NCBI GenBank assembly: GCA_039190005.1 | Contig: JBCCYM010000004.1 | Location: 1 to 60,622 of the forward strand | DNA: 60,622 nucleotides | Direction of reading: 5' to 3' | DNA from: JBCCYM01 sp039190005 | GTDB taxonomy: Bacteria; Pseudomonadota; Gammaproteobacteria; UBA12402 | In this document: piece after piece, positions 16,205 to 24,331 of the stretch | Position numbering within the stretch: the stretch's first letter is position 1 | How the letters are laid out: each line of letters begins with the position of its first letter | Notes under the pieces: generated by a model | What the model was told of the DNA's origin: nothing | The model's input: the letters and a program-made list of their open reading frames with translations, nothing else | Databases searched by the model: none | Program-made: the position numbers and the translations under genes

Positions 16205-17193
16205 AGATAACGCACACCTTGTTTTTCTACACGCACGTCAATTTGCCTCACGCCCGCGTTTTTTTGTGCTGTATTGACGGGAAAATAATTGTCCGGCAAT
16301 TTTCCCAAAGTAATAAAACAATCACCCAAGCCGGCGCCAGAAAGTTTAGCGGCTAGTATACCCGGCATTTGACGCAATTGTAATAACAAACCATCAAGCC
16401 AAGCGTTACTCAGTGCCAGCTTTTCCATTAAAGCTTGTTGCGCGCCCATCTGCTCAGCTAAACTGTGCCAATCTCGCGCTATCATTGCTGACCAGGCTTT
16501 TTCAACCAGCGTCGCAATTTGCGTATACATGGCATCATAGCGTTCAGGATATTTTTTTGCCTCATCCGCCAGTTTTTTTACCACATCCGCTGTCGGCGTT
16601 TTACTACCGGAATACAATAAACTCAGTTCTGGAAAATGTTCCGCTTGTTTAATTGATAATGACCGCGGATGATAATAAATCATACCACCAAACACACTGG
16701 CAGCAACATCCGCGCCCGAACCCATACCCTGCACCCGTCGCACCACTGTTCTCGCTTGTTCTAATAAGGCAATGGGCGTGATTGTTCTAGCCAATAAGCG
16801 ATTGATTGCCGCCATCATCGCGACAGTGACCGCCGCCGATGAACCCAGCCCAAGATTATGGGCAAATTCTGTGCGAATACTTAGATCAAATCCATTACTA
16901 AGCTGCGCTTTAAAAAATTCAATTGACGCTAACACAAAAGAAAATGGCGCGGCAATGCTTATGGTATCGAGATCGGTATGATACTTACCCAGTTGATCTG
17001 AATAAATATTTATTTCTCTGTCTTTACGCGGTGATAATTCAACATTGATCACACAATCAAGCGCGCAGACAATCGCCGGATGGCCATAGACAACCGCGTG
17101 TTCACCCATGAGCATGGCACTACCCGGTGCCGATGTTTTAATGACTGGCTCAGGCAACACGCAACCCTTGATGTTCAGCGATAACCGGCTCAA
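16201..17193 (-). CDS. GHMP kinase, mevalonate kinase-like (candidate phosphomevalonate kinase)
   Basis: A 330-residue cytosolic sugar-kinase-like protein. The GHMP motifs are intact: SAPGSAMLMGEHAVVYGHPA (about 21-40), NLGLGSSAAV for ATP (about 113-122) and the C-terminal KLSGAGLGDCF. By sequence it resembles mevalonate kinase, yet the operon already encodes a mevalonate kinase domain in the upstream fusion protein and no Erg8-like phosphomevalonate kinase is seen. I infer that this or the fused domain performs the second phosphorylation. An alternative GTG start at 17160 has AAGGG before it and would cut the overlap with the upstream gene from 44 to 11 bases. Confidence 0.85.
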   Translation of the reverse strand: MSRLSLNIKGCVLPEPVIKTSAPGSAMLMGEHAVVYGHPAIVCALDCVINVELSPRKDREINIYSDQLGKYHTDLDTISIAAPFSFVLASIEFFKAQLSNGFDLSIRTEFAHNLGLGSSAAVTVAMMAAINRLLARTITPIALLEQARTVVRRVQGMGSGADVAASVFGGMIYYHPRSLSIKQAEHFPELSLLYSGSKTPTADVVKKLADEAKKYPERYDAMYTQIATLVEKAWSAMIARDWHSLAEQMGAQQALMEKLALSNAWLDGLLLQLRQMPGILAAKLSGAGLGDCFITLGKLPDNYFPVNTAQKNAGVRQIDVRVEKQGVRYL

Positions 17194-19381
17194 CAGTATA
17201 ATGGTAATGACGACAGACTGGCTTTATGTGATCAAGCTGATCAGTAATCACTAATACCATACCGGCATTATCGCCAACAACACTACCAGCGCCACATATC
17301 TTAGCAGCGGCACCGTGTTGCTCTAAATCCTGAATAAATTGTTGCACTTTTTGTGGCACCACCTCAATACGACAAAGCAGGCGGTGATTATGACGAATGA
17401 TCGATTGAATTTTATCAACATCATCTGAAGCCAAAAGCTGATCCAAGGCGTTGGTTGTCGCGGCAAATTCATTCCAAATAGCATCTTCAGCAAAATACTG
17501 TCTGACATGACTGACACTCTCACCGGTTGATGATCGCGGTTTGCCAGTATTCACCAAAAACATCGGCACTCGCGGTATTGGTCGCTGTTCAATGTCGCCG
17601 CCATTCACATACACACAACCGCCATAAAGTGATACGTTTAAATCAATCCCACTGCTGTTACCATGCTGTAGATTTTCAATTTCATGGCTCATTTTCAAAT
17701 ACATGTCACTATCAACATGATGACCATAATATTCATTGATTGCTTTTAACACACTTAAAGACACGGCCGCCGATGAACCCATGCCACAACCGACAGGAAT
17801 ATTCGATTGTGTCGACACTTTGATACCCTGTGGCGGCTGTTGTAAATGCGCCATTAAATGCGCTGTGGCAAACTGAACTAATTGCACCGGTTGTTTGATC
17901 ACATCTTGAATGGTACATTCCTGATTTAAAAATTTATGGTACTTACGTTTTATACTCGATTTTAAATCTTTTAAAGCTTGTTTGGTTAAAGACTTGTGGT
18001 AGTGTAAATCAAGCAAATCGAAATCAACCTTATCATTCTCACTATCAGCGACAACCGTTGTTTCAGCGTAACGATTCACCGCCAAAGCAATTGCCGGCTT
18101 ACCGTAAACAACCGCGTGCTCACCGGATAAAATGATTTTACCAGGAGAAATCGCCCGACTCAGTGCCGGTGTCGTGATAGGGACAGGACGCGACGCATCT
18201 GCTGCACTGCTGTCATTGCGTTCATAAAGCCGTTTGTGATTTTCAATCCCCGCCAAACGGTAGTTACCGGTATTGTATTGTGGCAACTGAAAAGCACTGC
18301 CATCACGCGGTAATTGACTGGTGAAAAATTTTTCATAGTCTTCAATGCTCAATGCCTGACGCTGCTCAATCAACTGTTGATGATAAGACTTATCCAGATA
18401 TTGCTGATAACCTGCTTGTATCACACCGCTAAAATATTCCGCCACGCAACCGGAACCATAGCTGTATAAGCCGATACGTTGATGACTTAAATCATCCGCA
18501 CTGTTTTCCAATAGTGAAATCAAGCCAATATATAACGACGCGGTATACGTGTTGCCAATCTCCCGACCATAACGCAAACCATCAGCTGTTTGCGCGGCGA
18601 CTTGTTGATCATCCAACGGCAATGATTCATAGCGCGCCAATTCTTTATGCGCTTTCTCAACCAAACGCGGCACCGGCGCGTGATAAAGAAACCCACTAAA
18701 ATCATTAAAACCATGTCCGGAATTTTCCTTATAATGTTGCCATGATTGCTTGAGTGCCTGTAAATACATTTTCGCTGAATATTTTCCTTCCACCAATGCC
18801 TCGCGGCGGTAATTTGGTCGCCAGAAATCCATAATGTCATTGGTATACAACCCATAATGCGGTTCTATCGCCAGTAATCTTGGTTGCGCGCTGATTAACA
18901 TGGCAACCGCGCCACCACCTTGTGACGGTTCACCGGAACTGCATAAGCCGTAACGGGCAATATCCGCGGCAATAATCAAAACATTTTTATCCGGACGACG
19001 CTGCACCATCGCGCAGGCCATCTGCAAAGCTTGTGTGGCGCTATAACAGGCTTGTTTCAGTTCAACAACACGACAGCGTTGCGGCAAATTGAGCAGACCA
19101 TGCACATAAATACCCGCTGATTTTGATTGATCGATACCACTCTCAGTAGCAAATAATAGCGTATCAATACTGTCACAATCGACATCGCGCAATAGTCGTT
19201 CGGCGGCATTCGCCGCCATGGTGACCACATCTTCATCCGGCGCCGGCACCGACATACGATGCTGCCCCAAACCAATAAGAAATTTATCCGGATTAACACC
19301 GCGATGCGCTGCCAGCATTGATAAACTCAAAACATAATGTGGGGTATAAAAACCGATTTTATCAATACCAACTGTCGTCAT
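17150..19381 (-). CDS. HMG-CoA synthase / mevalonate kinase fusion protein
   Basis: A 743-residue two-domain enzyme. Residues 1-390 are HMG-CoA synthase, which condenses acetyl-CoA and acetoacetyl-CoA, with Glu80 (TESGIDQSK), catalytic Cys112 (KQACYSAT) and His234 (YHAPVP) in place. A linker of about 20 residues (391-408) leads to a complete GHMP kinase (409-743): SPGKIILSGEHAVVYG, PVGCGMGSSAAV and KICGAGSVVGD. It most resembles mevalonate kinase. The ATG at 19381 follows the reductase stop after one base and has AGG 5 bases before it. An upstream TTG is less likely. Joining non-adjacent steps 1 and 3 of the pathway is unusual. Confidence 0.92.
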   Translation of the reverse strand: MTTVGIDKIGFYTPHYVLSLSMLAAHRGVNPDKFLIGLGQHRMSVPAPDEDVVTMAANAAERLLRDVDCDSIDTLLFATESGIDQSKSAGIYVHGLLNLPQRCRVVELKQACYSATQALQMACAMVQRRPDKNVLIIAADIARYGLCSSGEPSQGGGAVAMLISAQPRLLAIEPHYGLYTNDIMDFWRPNYRREALVEGKYSAKMYLQALKQSWQHYKENSGHGFNDFSGFLYHAPVPRLVEKAHKELARYESLPLDDQQVAAQTADGLRYGREIGNTYTASLYIGLISLLENSADDLSHQRIGLYSYGSGCVAEYFSGVIQAGYQQYLDKSYHQQLIEQRQALSIEDYEKFFTSQLPRDGSAFQLPQYNTGNYRLAGIENHKRLYERNDSSAADASRPVPITTPALSRAISPGKIILSGEHAVVYGKPAIALAVNRYAETTVVADSENDKVDFDLLDLHYHKSLTKQALKDLKSSIKRKYHKFLNQECTIQDVIKQPVQLVQFATAHLMAHLQQPPQGIKVSTQSNIPVGCGMGSSAAVSLSVLKAINEYYGHHVDSDMYLKMSHEIENLQHGNSSGIDLNVSLYGGCVYVNGGDIEQRPIPRVPMFLVNTGKPRSSTGESVSHVRQYFAEDAIWNEFAATTNALDQLLASDDVDKIQSIIRHNHRLLCRIEVVPQKVQQFIQDLEQHGAAAKICGAGSVVGDNAGMVLVITDQLDHIKPVCRHYHYTVEPVIAEHQGLRVA

Positions 19382-19382
19382 A

Positions 19383-20423
19383 TTACCTGTTCCGACGTTC
19401 AAATAACTGATGCGCTCGCATCAACTCATCAGGATTTGTTAAGGCGGCTAATAGAGATAACTCGCCACATAATACCGTGGCCGCAATAATTTCAGCCAAG
19501 CGCCGCGCGTTTAAACCTGGCTCGGTTGATGCTAGACAACCTAACTGTTCAAGATTATCTTTAACAAACCCAATCATTTTACCATGACCGACTGTCCCGA
19601 CAATAAGATTGGGAATTGTGACTGAAAAATAGAGACCTTGATCATCACATTGGGCGTGAGTAATCCCCTGTGAGCCTTCAACAATATTGGCGCCATCCTG
19701 ACCCGTCGCTAAATACATCGCCAACAATATATTAGCAAAATGCGCGTTCGCACTTTGAAGACTACCAGCCGCTATAGAACCAATTAAATTCTTTTTGATG
19801 TGCAAGTCAACCAAGCGCGCCGGCGTTGTATTCAACACTTGCTGACAAATATTCTCGGAGATATTGATTTCAGCAATCATATATTTACCGCGACCGAGTA
19901 TCGCGTTAACCGCGCTCACTTTTTTATCAACACAGTAATTACCACTGATAGAAACATAACGTAAATCAGCAAATACCGACAGCAAATAATTCTGAATGTG
20001 TTCGGCGGCAAATGTCACCATATTGTGACCGGAGGCGTCACCGGTAGTAAATGATAAACGCAGATAAATTGTTTTGCCGATAATGTGATGCTGTATGGCT
20101 TGTAACTTAGCGAATCGACTGCCTTGACTGACAATACCCGCTAACTTATCATAATGATTCACTTCGATGGATCGCGCGATTTCAACCGCTTGCTTAGCCG
20201 ATGGCGCTTCTAAGCTAATTGAACGCGTCATACAGTCACTGACCATGCTGACCGCAATTCCTCCGGCTAAACAAGAAACCTTGGCGCCACGTGCCGTTGA
20301 CGGCCAGAGTGTGGTTTCATAAGTCGCTAAAGGCACGTTAATTTGTTCGTCGTCAATGATCTCGGACCGTACTCTTACCGGGCCGATAAACCGCATCGGA
20401 ATGGCAGCGACTTGATTATTCAT
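19383..20423 (-). CDS. mvaA: HMG-CoA reductase
   Basis: Reduces HMG-CoA to mevalonate, the committed step. It has 346 residues, soluble, without membrane anchor. The catalytic set is visible: Glu36 (ATYETTLWPS), Asp129 within GDASGHN (family form DAMGMN), Lys in CVDKK near 166, Asp in TGQDGAN and the C-terminal His338 (RAHQ). NLIVGTVGHG is the cofactor loop. It is the first gene of the mevalonate operon, 59 bases after ftsB. The order reductase, synthase-kinase, kinase, decarboxylase, isomerase covers acetoacetyl-CoA to DMAPP. Confidence 0.93.
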   Translation of the reverse strand: MNNQVAAIPMRFIGPVRVRSEIIDDEQINVPLATYETTLWPSTARGAKVSCLAGGIAVSMVSDCMTRSISLEAPSAKQAVEIARSIEVNHYDKLAGIVSQGSRFAKLQAIQHHIIGKTIYLRLSFTTGDASGHNMVTFAAEHIQNYLLSVFADLRYVSISGNYCVDKKVSAVNAILGRGKYMIAEINISENICQQVLNTTPARLVDLHIKKNLIGSIAAGSLQSANAHFANILLAMYLATGQDGANIVEGSQGITHAQCDDQGLYFSVTIPNLIVGTVGHGKMIGFVKDNLEQLGCLASTEPGLNARRLAEIIAATVLCGELSLLAALTNPDELMRAHQLFERRNR

Positions 20424-20482
20424 GATAGGCTAAAATTATTCGATATAACTAGCAGTAGTATATCATGAAATCGGCATAAAAG

Positions 20483-20797
20483 CTAGGTGGCGCTAGTGTC
20501 TGATTTTGCCAATTTACTGGGGGCGACAAACTGATAATAGGTTTCATTATCTTTTATCATGCCCAATTTCTGACGCGCCAAGGATTCCATGGCGGATTTG
20601 TTAGATTTTAATGCATCAATTTCGCGCGCGAGTGTTTGATTACGTTCGCTTAAACGCGCGTTGATTTGTGTCTGCCGGCTAATTTGATGTTTAAGTTGTA
20701 AGGTATGGGTCATGCCATTGGCGGAAAACCAAAGCTTATACTGAAGCAGTCCAAACAGCAGTACAAAAACAAGCAGTAGCGATTTCAACATTGACAT
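20483..20797 (-). CDS. ftsB: Cell division protein FtsB
   Basis: Bitopic inner-membrane protein of the FtsQLB divisome subcomplex. The 104-residue sequence has a single N-terminal membrane helix (LLLVFVLLFGLLQYKLW), then a coiled coil (about 30-70; ISRQTQINARLSERNQ) and the conserved ESLARQKLGMIKDNETYY segment that follows it in FtsB. In E. coli ftsB precedes ispD-ispF and surE. Here the mevalonate operon follows instead. Confidence 0.93.
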   Translation of the reverse strand: MSMLKSLLLVFVLLFGLLQYKLWFSANGMTHTLQLKHQISRQTQINARLSERNQTLAREIDALKSNKSAMESLARQKLGMIKDNETYYQFVAPSKLAKSDTSAT

Positions 20798-20977
20798 TAC
20801 TTATTACCTTAACACGATAAGTTAGTAGAAATAGTTTACAGTTTTTCTCGCGAATGTCACCTTAGTTTTTGAAAAAATTGATATTTTTTATCAAAATAGT
20901 ATTTTAATAATTATAAAACACAATATATTGTGGCTTATCACTTATCACTTTTGCTATTAGCCATAATGTTTTGAAAT

Positions 20978-22426
20978 TTATAGCTGATTTTGGAAATCTT
21001 TAGCTGCAAAAATCCTACTATTTTGTATGATATAATAACGCGTTACAGCAATCTCTTTAAGAAAATCACTGTTATGAGAAATCACAAACATAGCGCCAGG
21101 ATAATGCTTTAACACTTGGACAACATGCGCGTAGGTCTCTAAATCCAAATTATTCGTTACCTCATCCAAAATAAGCAATTTCGGCGTCACTGCCGCGATT
21201 TGCGCCAAGCTCAGTCGCGCTTTTTCACCACCGGATAATGTTGCCACGTTGGCATTAATTTCTTCATTTTTACGAAAAAGAAAATCATTCAAATGTCGGC
21301 GCGCTTCAATGGCTGACCACAGCGGCATGCTTTCAGCAATCGTATCAAAGACAGTCATTTCCTCATCAAGTGTTTTATAGTGCTGGTCAAGATAAGCGAT
21401 ATCATTCAATTTAGGCACTACCCAGTGTCCTGTTTTTTTGACCGCGGCACACGATAAGATTGCTTTAATTAAGGTTGATTTACCACTGCCATTATTGCCA
21501 CAAATCGCGATGCGATCTTGAGCGTTTACTGATAGATTAATATCGCTTAGCACCACATGATTATCATAAGCAACACTGGCATCGCTAATTGCCACAAGCT
21601 GAGCATTGCTTACAGCCCCCTTGATCGAAAATTTAGGCACGATAACTTCCGCTAATTTTAAATCGGCAAGCTGCTGTCGCGCCATGGTTTTCTTATCATC
21701 AATCGCCGCTTTTTTTCGTCCTGATGTCATTTCTGCGCGTGTTGCTTTAGCAAAGCTAGTAACCATTGCCCATTTGCGATTAATAATATTTTTTCTTCCT
21801 TTCTTACGACTATTAGCCGCGCGTTTTTGTTCACGCATCAACATCTCATGCGTTTGTTTTTTTTGTTTATTGAGCTGCGCGATTGTTTTTTCTATCGCCG
21901 CGCGCTGACGTCTTTGCTCGACAACATAGTCATCATAATTTCCTGAGAAAACATGAATCTCACCATCGTCAATATGCCATAAACTGTCAACACAACGACG
22001 CAGCAGTTCCACATCATGAGAGACAACAATTAAACTACCATGATAGGCCTTTAACATCCGCATCAGTGATTGACGATTATGGTAATCAAGATGATTAGTC
22101 GGTTCATCCAGTAATAATAGATTAGGATTGCAACTTAATGCTTCAGTCAATTTTTTATTAAACCGTTCACCGCCACTGGCATTTAACGGTGAATCAATAA
22201 CTTGCGGCACATAAGCGCAAATAACATCATCGGGAATCTGTACAGTGCCACTACTCGGTTCAATTTTGTCTTGCAAAATTTTTAATAATGTCGATTTGCC
22301 ACTGCCATTAGCGCCGATAATGGCGATACGATTACCGTAATGCAAACTGGCAGTGAAATCAGCAAAACAGATTTTATGCGGAAAAAAGAGGCTGACTTGA
22401 TCAATTTTTATAGGTTTATGCGTCAT
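20978..22426 (-). CDS. ABC-F family ATPase (ribosome-associated)
   Basis: A 482-residue soluble protein with two ABC ATPase domains in one chain and no membrane part. The Walker A motifs are GANGSGKST (about 31-39) and GNNGSGKST (about 315). Signature motifs are ASGGERF and LSGGEKARLSL. The interdomain linker is long and very basic (QKRAANSRKKGRKNI), as in ABC-F proteins that enter the ribosomal E site, and most like the antibiotic-resistance (ribosomal protection) subgroup. An in-frame TTG at 22510 would add 28 unlikely residues, so I prefer the ATG at 22426. Whether it protects from antibiotics is untested. Confidence 0.85.
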   Translation of the reverse strand: MTHKPIKIDQVSLFFPHKICFADFTASLHYGNRIAIIGANGSGKSTLLKILQDKIEPSSGTVQIPDDVICAYVPQVIDSPLNASGGERFNKKLTEALSCNPNLLLLDEPTNHLDYHNRQSLMRMLKAYHGSLIVVSHDVELLRRCVDSLWHIDDGEIHVFSGNYDDYVVEQRRQRAAIEKTIAQLNKQKKQTHEMLMREQKRAANSRKKGRKNIINRKWAMVTSFAKATRAEMTSGRKKAAIDDKKTMARQQLADLKLAEVIVPKFSIKGAVSNAQLVAISDASVAYDNHVVLSDINLSVNAQDRIAICGNNGSGKSTLIKAILSCAAVKKTGHWVVPKLNDIAYLDQHYKTLDEEMTVFDTIAESMPLWSAIEARRHLNDFLFRKNEEINANVATLSGGEKARLSLAQIAAVTPKLLILDEVTNNLDLETYAHVVQVLKHYPGAMFVISHNSDFLKEIAVTRYYIIQNSRIFAAKDFQNQL

Positions 22427-22641
22427 GATAGTTATTAAACAATTAGGGGAAACATTTCCATTAAAACTTGTTAAAGTTCTAATGCCGACCTGCTTCTTCA
22501 CCGGAAGCAATGTTTAATAACAATTGTTCACGACAGCACGTACCTCTATAAAAAATTTGGACTTAACATTCAATTAAAGAATGCTATTAATATGCCATAT
22601 GCTAACAGCATTTTAATTAAAAATCAAATTACCGTCATTTT

Positions 22642-22917
22642 TTAGCTGTTTTCTATAGCATCAGCGGCTTGAAAGGTAATCTGGTACGCCATTTCTGACA
22701 ATGTTTTTTTCTCATTGTCGCAGAGATTAAAATCGTTATAGTCCTTAAAAGCGGCGCTAATATCCGACAGCTTGTCTTTAGACGCTGATACAAAAAAATA
22801 AGCCGCGTCAAGACGTGTGAGTATATTTTCGTACGGCAATTCCCAAGCGGTAATTGTACCGGCTTTTTTGAGAGACTCGAGTTTATCTTTTACTTTATTG
22901 ATACTTTCAACGTACAT
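22642..22917 (-). CDS. Hypothetical 91-residue protein
   Basis: Not recognised. The protein is acidic, helical and soluble-looking (VESINKVKDKLESLKKAG; NEKKTLSEMAYQITFQ), without signal peptide or membrane helix. It has one Trp and one Cys. A ribosome binding site (GAGGTG 8 bases before ATG) and a frame that is open from start to stop without competing frames support it as real. It is monocistronic between the ABC-F gene and the NmrA-like gene. Confidence 0.6.
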   Translation of the reverse strand: MYVESINKVKDKLESLKKAGTITAWELPYENILTRLDAAYFFVSASKDKLSDISAAFKDYNDFNLCDNEKKTLSEMAYQITFQAADAIENS

Positions 22918-23014
22918 TTTTACACCTCATATTACTCTATTAGACCTACCATAATATATAACGAGAATTTTGATTTTTTCAAGGTTTTTTATCAAATATT
23001 TATGGTATACATGT

Positions 23015-23890
23015 TTATGATTTCGATTCAAAATCAAATCTATTGCGATAATCAACAATAAATTTTTCTAAGCTTATCGGTGTTCTAGCCAATATTTTTT
23101 CTACCACAGGTGAAACACGCGCATACTCGCCATTTTTAACGCCCTGAAAAAATTGCATTGACCGCTTGGCAACGTCGGCAGATATACCATCCGTTTCTTT
23201 AGTCGCAATATATGCTTGATCCGCCAATGCTTGATACACCACTTTTCTTCTTAATACCTTAGAAAATATTGCCGCCACCTGATAATAATCCAAAGATTCA
23301 GCGCCAGTTAATTCATAACATTTATCAACATGATTGGCTTGTGTCAACACAGTCGCGGCAACATCGGCAATATCTCTAACGTCAATGAAACTTGTCTTAC
23401 CCTCGCCAGCGGGTTCTACAATTTTTTGTCGTTTGCTAATACTGGTGACAAAATTATAAAAGTTCTGCATAAACGTATTTGCTTGTAACGCTGTATAAGG
23501 TATATTTGCCGCGAGCAATAATTGATCAGCTTCATAATGATTACGAAAAAAACCAGTTTGCGTCGCGCCCATGCTTGATAACCGCGTAATATGCCGCAAT
23601 CCTTGTTTACCGCCCTGCTCGATTACCATTTTCGCGACCGCTTGTTCCAAGTCACTTCCTTGTGGGGTGATTAAAAATAATCTATCCACATTGACCAAGG
23701 CGTTTGCTAATGTTTGAGGTCGCGCGTAATCTAATAAGACACTTTCCACGCGATCAGACCAAAAAAATTTTTTAATTTTATTTGTATCTCTGATGCCAAC
23801 TCTAATTTTTACATCCTTTTGTAATAATGATTTGACAACTTCTCGCCCAACCGTACCCGTCGCGCCGGTTACTAGGATTGTTTCTTTCAT
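23015..23890 (-). CDS. NmrA-like NAD(P)-binding oxidoreductase
   Basis: Atypical short-chain dehydrogenase of 291 residues. The N-terminus ILVTGATGTVGREVV is the GxxGxxG nucleotide-binding loop. The next strand ends RVGIRD, which suggests NADP preference, and TSFIDVRDIADVAA is the segment seen in NmrA/quinone-reductase-2-like proteins. The catalytic Tyr-x-x-x-Lys of classical SDRs is not evident, so it may be a redox sensor or an azoreductase-like enzyme. Single gene, 20 bases downstream of the orphan HTH gene on the same strand. Confidence 0.83.
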   Translation of the reverse strand: MKETILVTGATGTVGREVVKSLLQKDVKIRVGIRDTNKIKKFFWSDRVESVLLDYARPQTLANALVNVDRLFLITPQGSDLEQAVAKMVIEQGGKQGLRHITRLSSMGATQTGFFRNHYEADQLLLAANIPYTALQANTFMQNFYNFVTSISKRQKIVEPAGEGKTSFIDVRDIADVAATVLTQANHVDKCYELTGAESLDYYQVAAIFSKVLRRKVVYQALADQAYIATKETDGISADVAKRSMQFFQGVKNGEYARVSPVVEKILARTPISLEKFIVDYRNRFDFESKS

Positions 23891-23910
23891 TTCTAATTTT
23901 TTCAGTTATG

Positions 23911-24171
23911 CTAATTAATCCTATTCAATATCTTTATCAATGTATCGGCGGTAAAAAGCTGAATTTTACCCTGTTTCAAATCATTCATTCTCGGCTGCGT
24001 CACATGCAGCAATTTCGCAGCTTGTTGTTGTGTAAGTTCTTTATCTTCAATATAAGCAATGACTTGATTCATTAACGCCGCGCGAGCTTTTAAATTAGCG
24101 GCTTCTTCAGCATCAAAATTTAGATCATCAAATACTGAGTTTTTAGTGATGTGTTGGATCATAATTAACAT
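23911..24171 (-). CDS. Orphan HigA/XRE-type antitoxin-like regulator
   Basis: An 86-residue HTH protein. Residues about 45-80 (LTQQQAAKLLHVTQPRMNDLKQGKI) form the helix-turn-helix of the XRE group found in HigA2-type antitoxins, and the N-terminal SVFDDLNFDAEEAANLKARAAL resembles the toxin-binding part of that group. In complete systems a RelE-like toxin gene lies just upstream, but only 160 bases separate this gene from xseA. The toxin is therefore absent. Initiation at the second ATG (24162) is possible. A DNA-binding role is likely; regulation of the downstream NmrA gene is only a guess. Confidence 0.75.
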   Translation of the reverse strand: MLIMIQHITKNSVFDDLNFDAEEAANLKARAALMNQVIAYIEDKELTQQQAAKLLHVTQPRMNDLKQGKIQLFTADTLIKILNRIN

Positions 24172-24266
24172 CTTCCAAATTATCTCTCATCCAAGCTTAG
24201 CACTTTTGTTTAGTAAAACACAATTGTAAATAATAATTCTTATTTATCGAGAGATCTGTTAACATT

Positions 24267-24308
24267 ATTTACTCGTCATTCCCGCGTAGGCGGGAATGAC
24301 GAGTAAAT
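24267..24308. repeat. Solo dRS3-like palindrome with 19-base perfect arms
   Basis: ATTT-ACTCGTCATTCCCGC pairs perfectly with its complement around the 4-base loop GTAG. It contains ATTCCC-GCGTAGGC-GGGAAT. This is an uninterrupted solo copy, 23 bases before the xseA start. An ATG inside it at 24296 is in frame with xseA but is part of the repeat. Confidence 0.85.
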
Positions 24309-24331
24309 TGATTTATTTTCAGATTAGTAAT

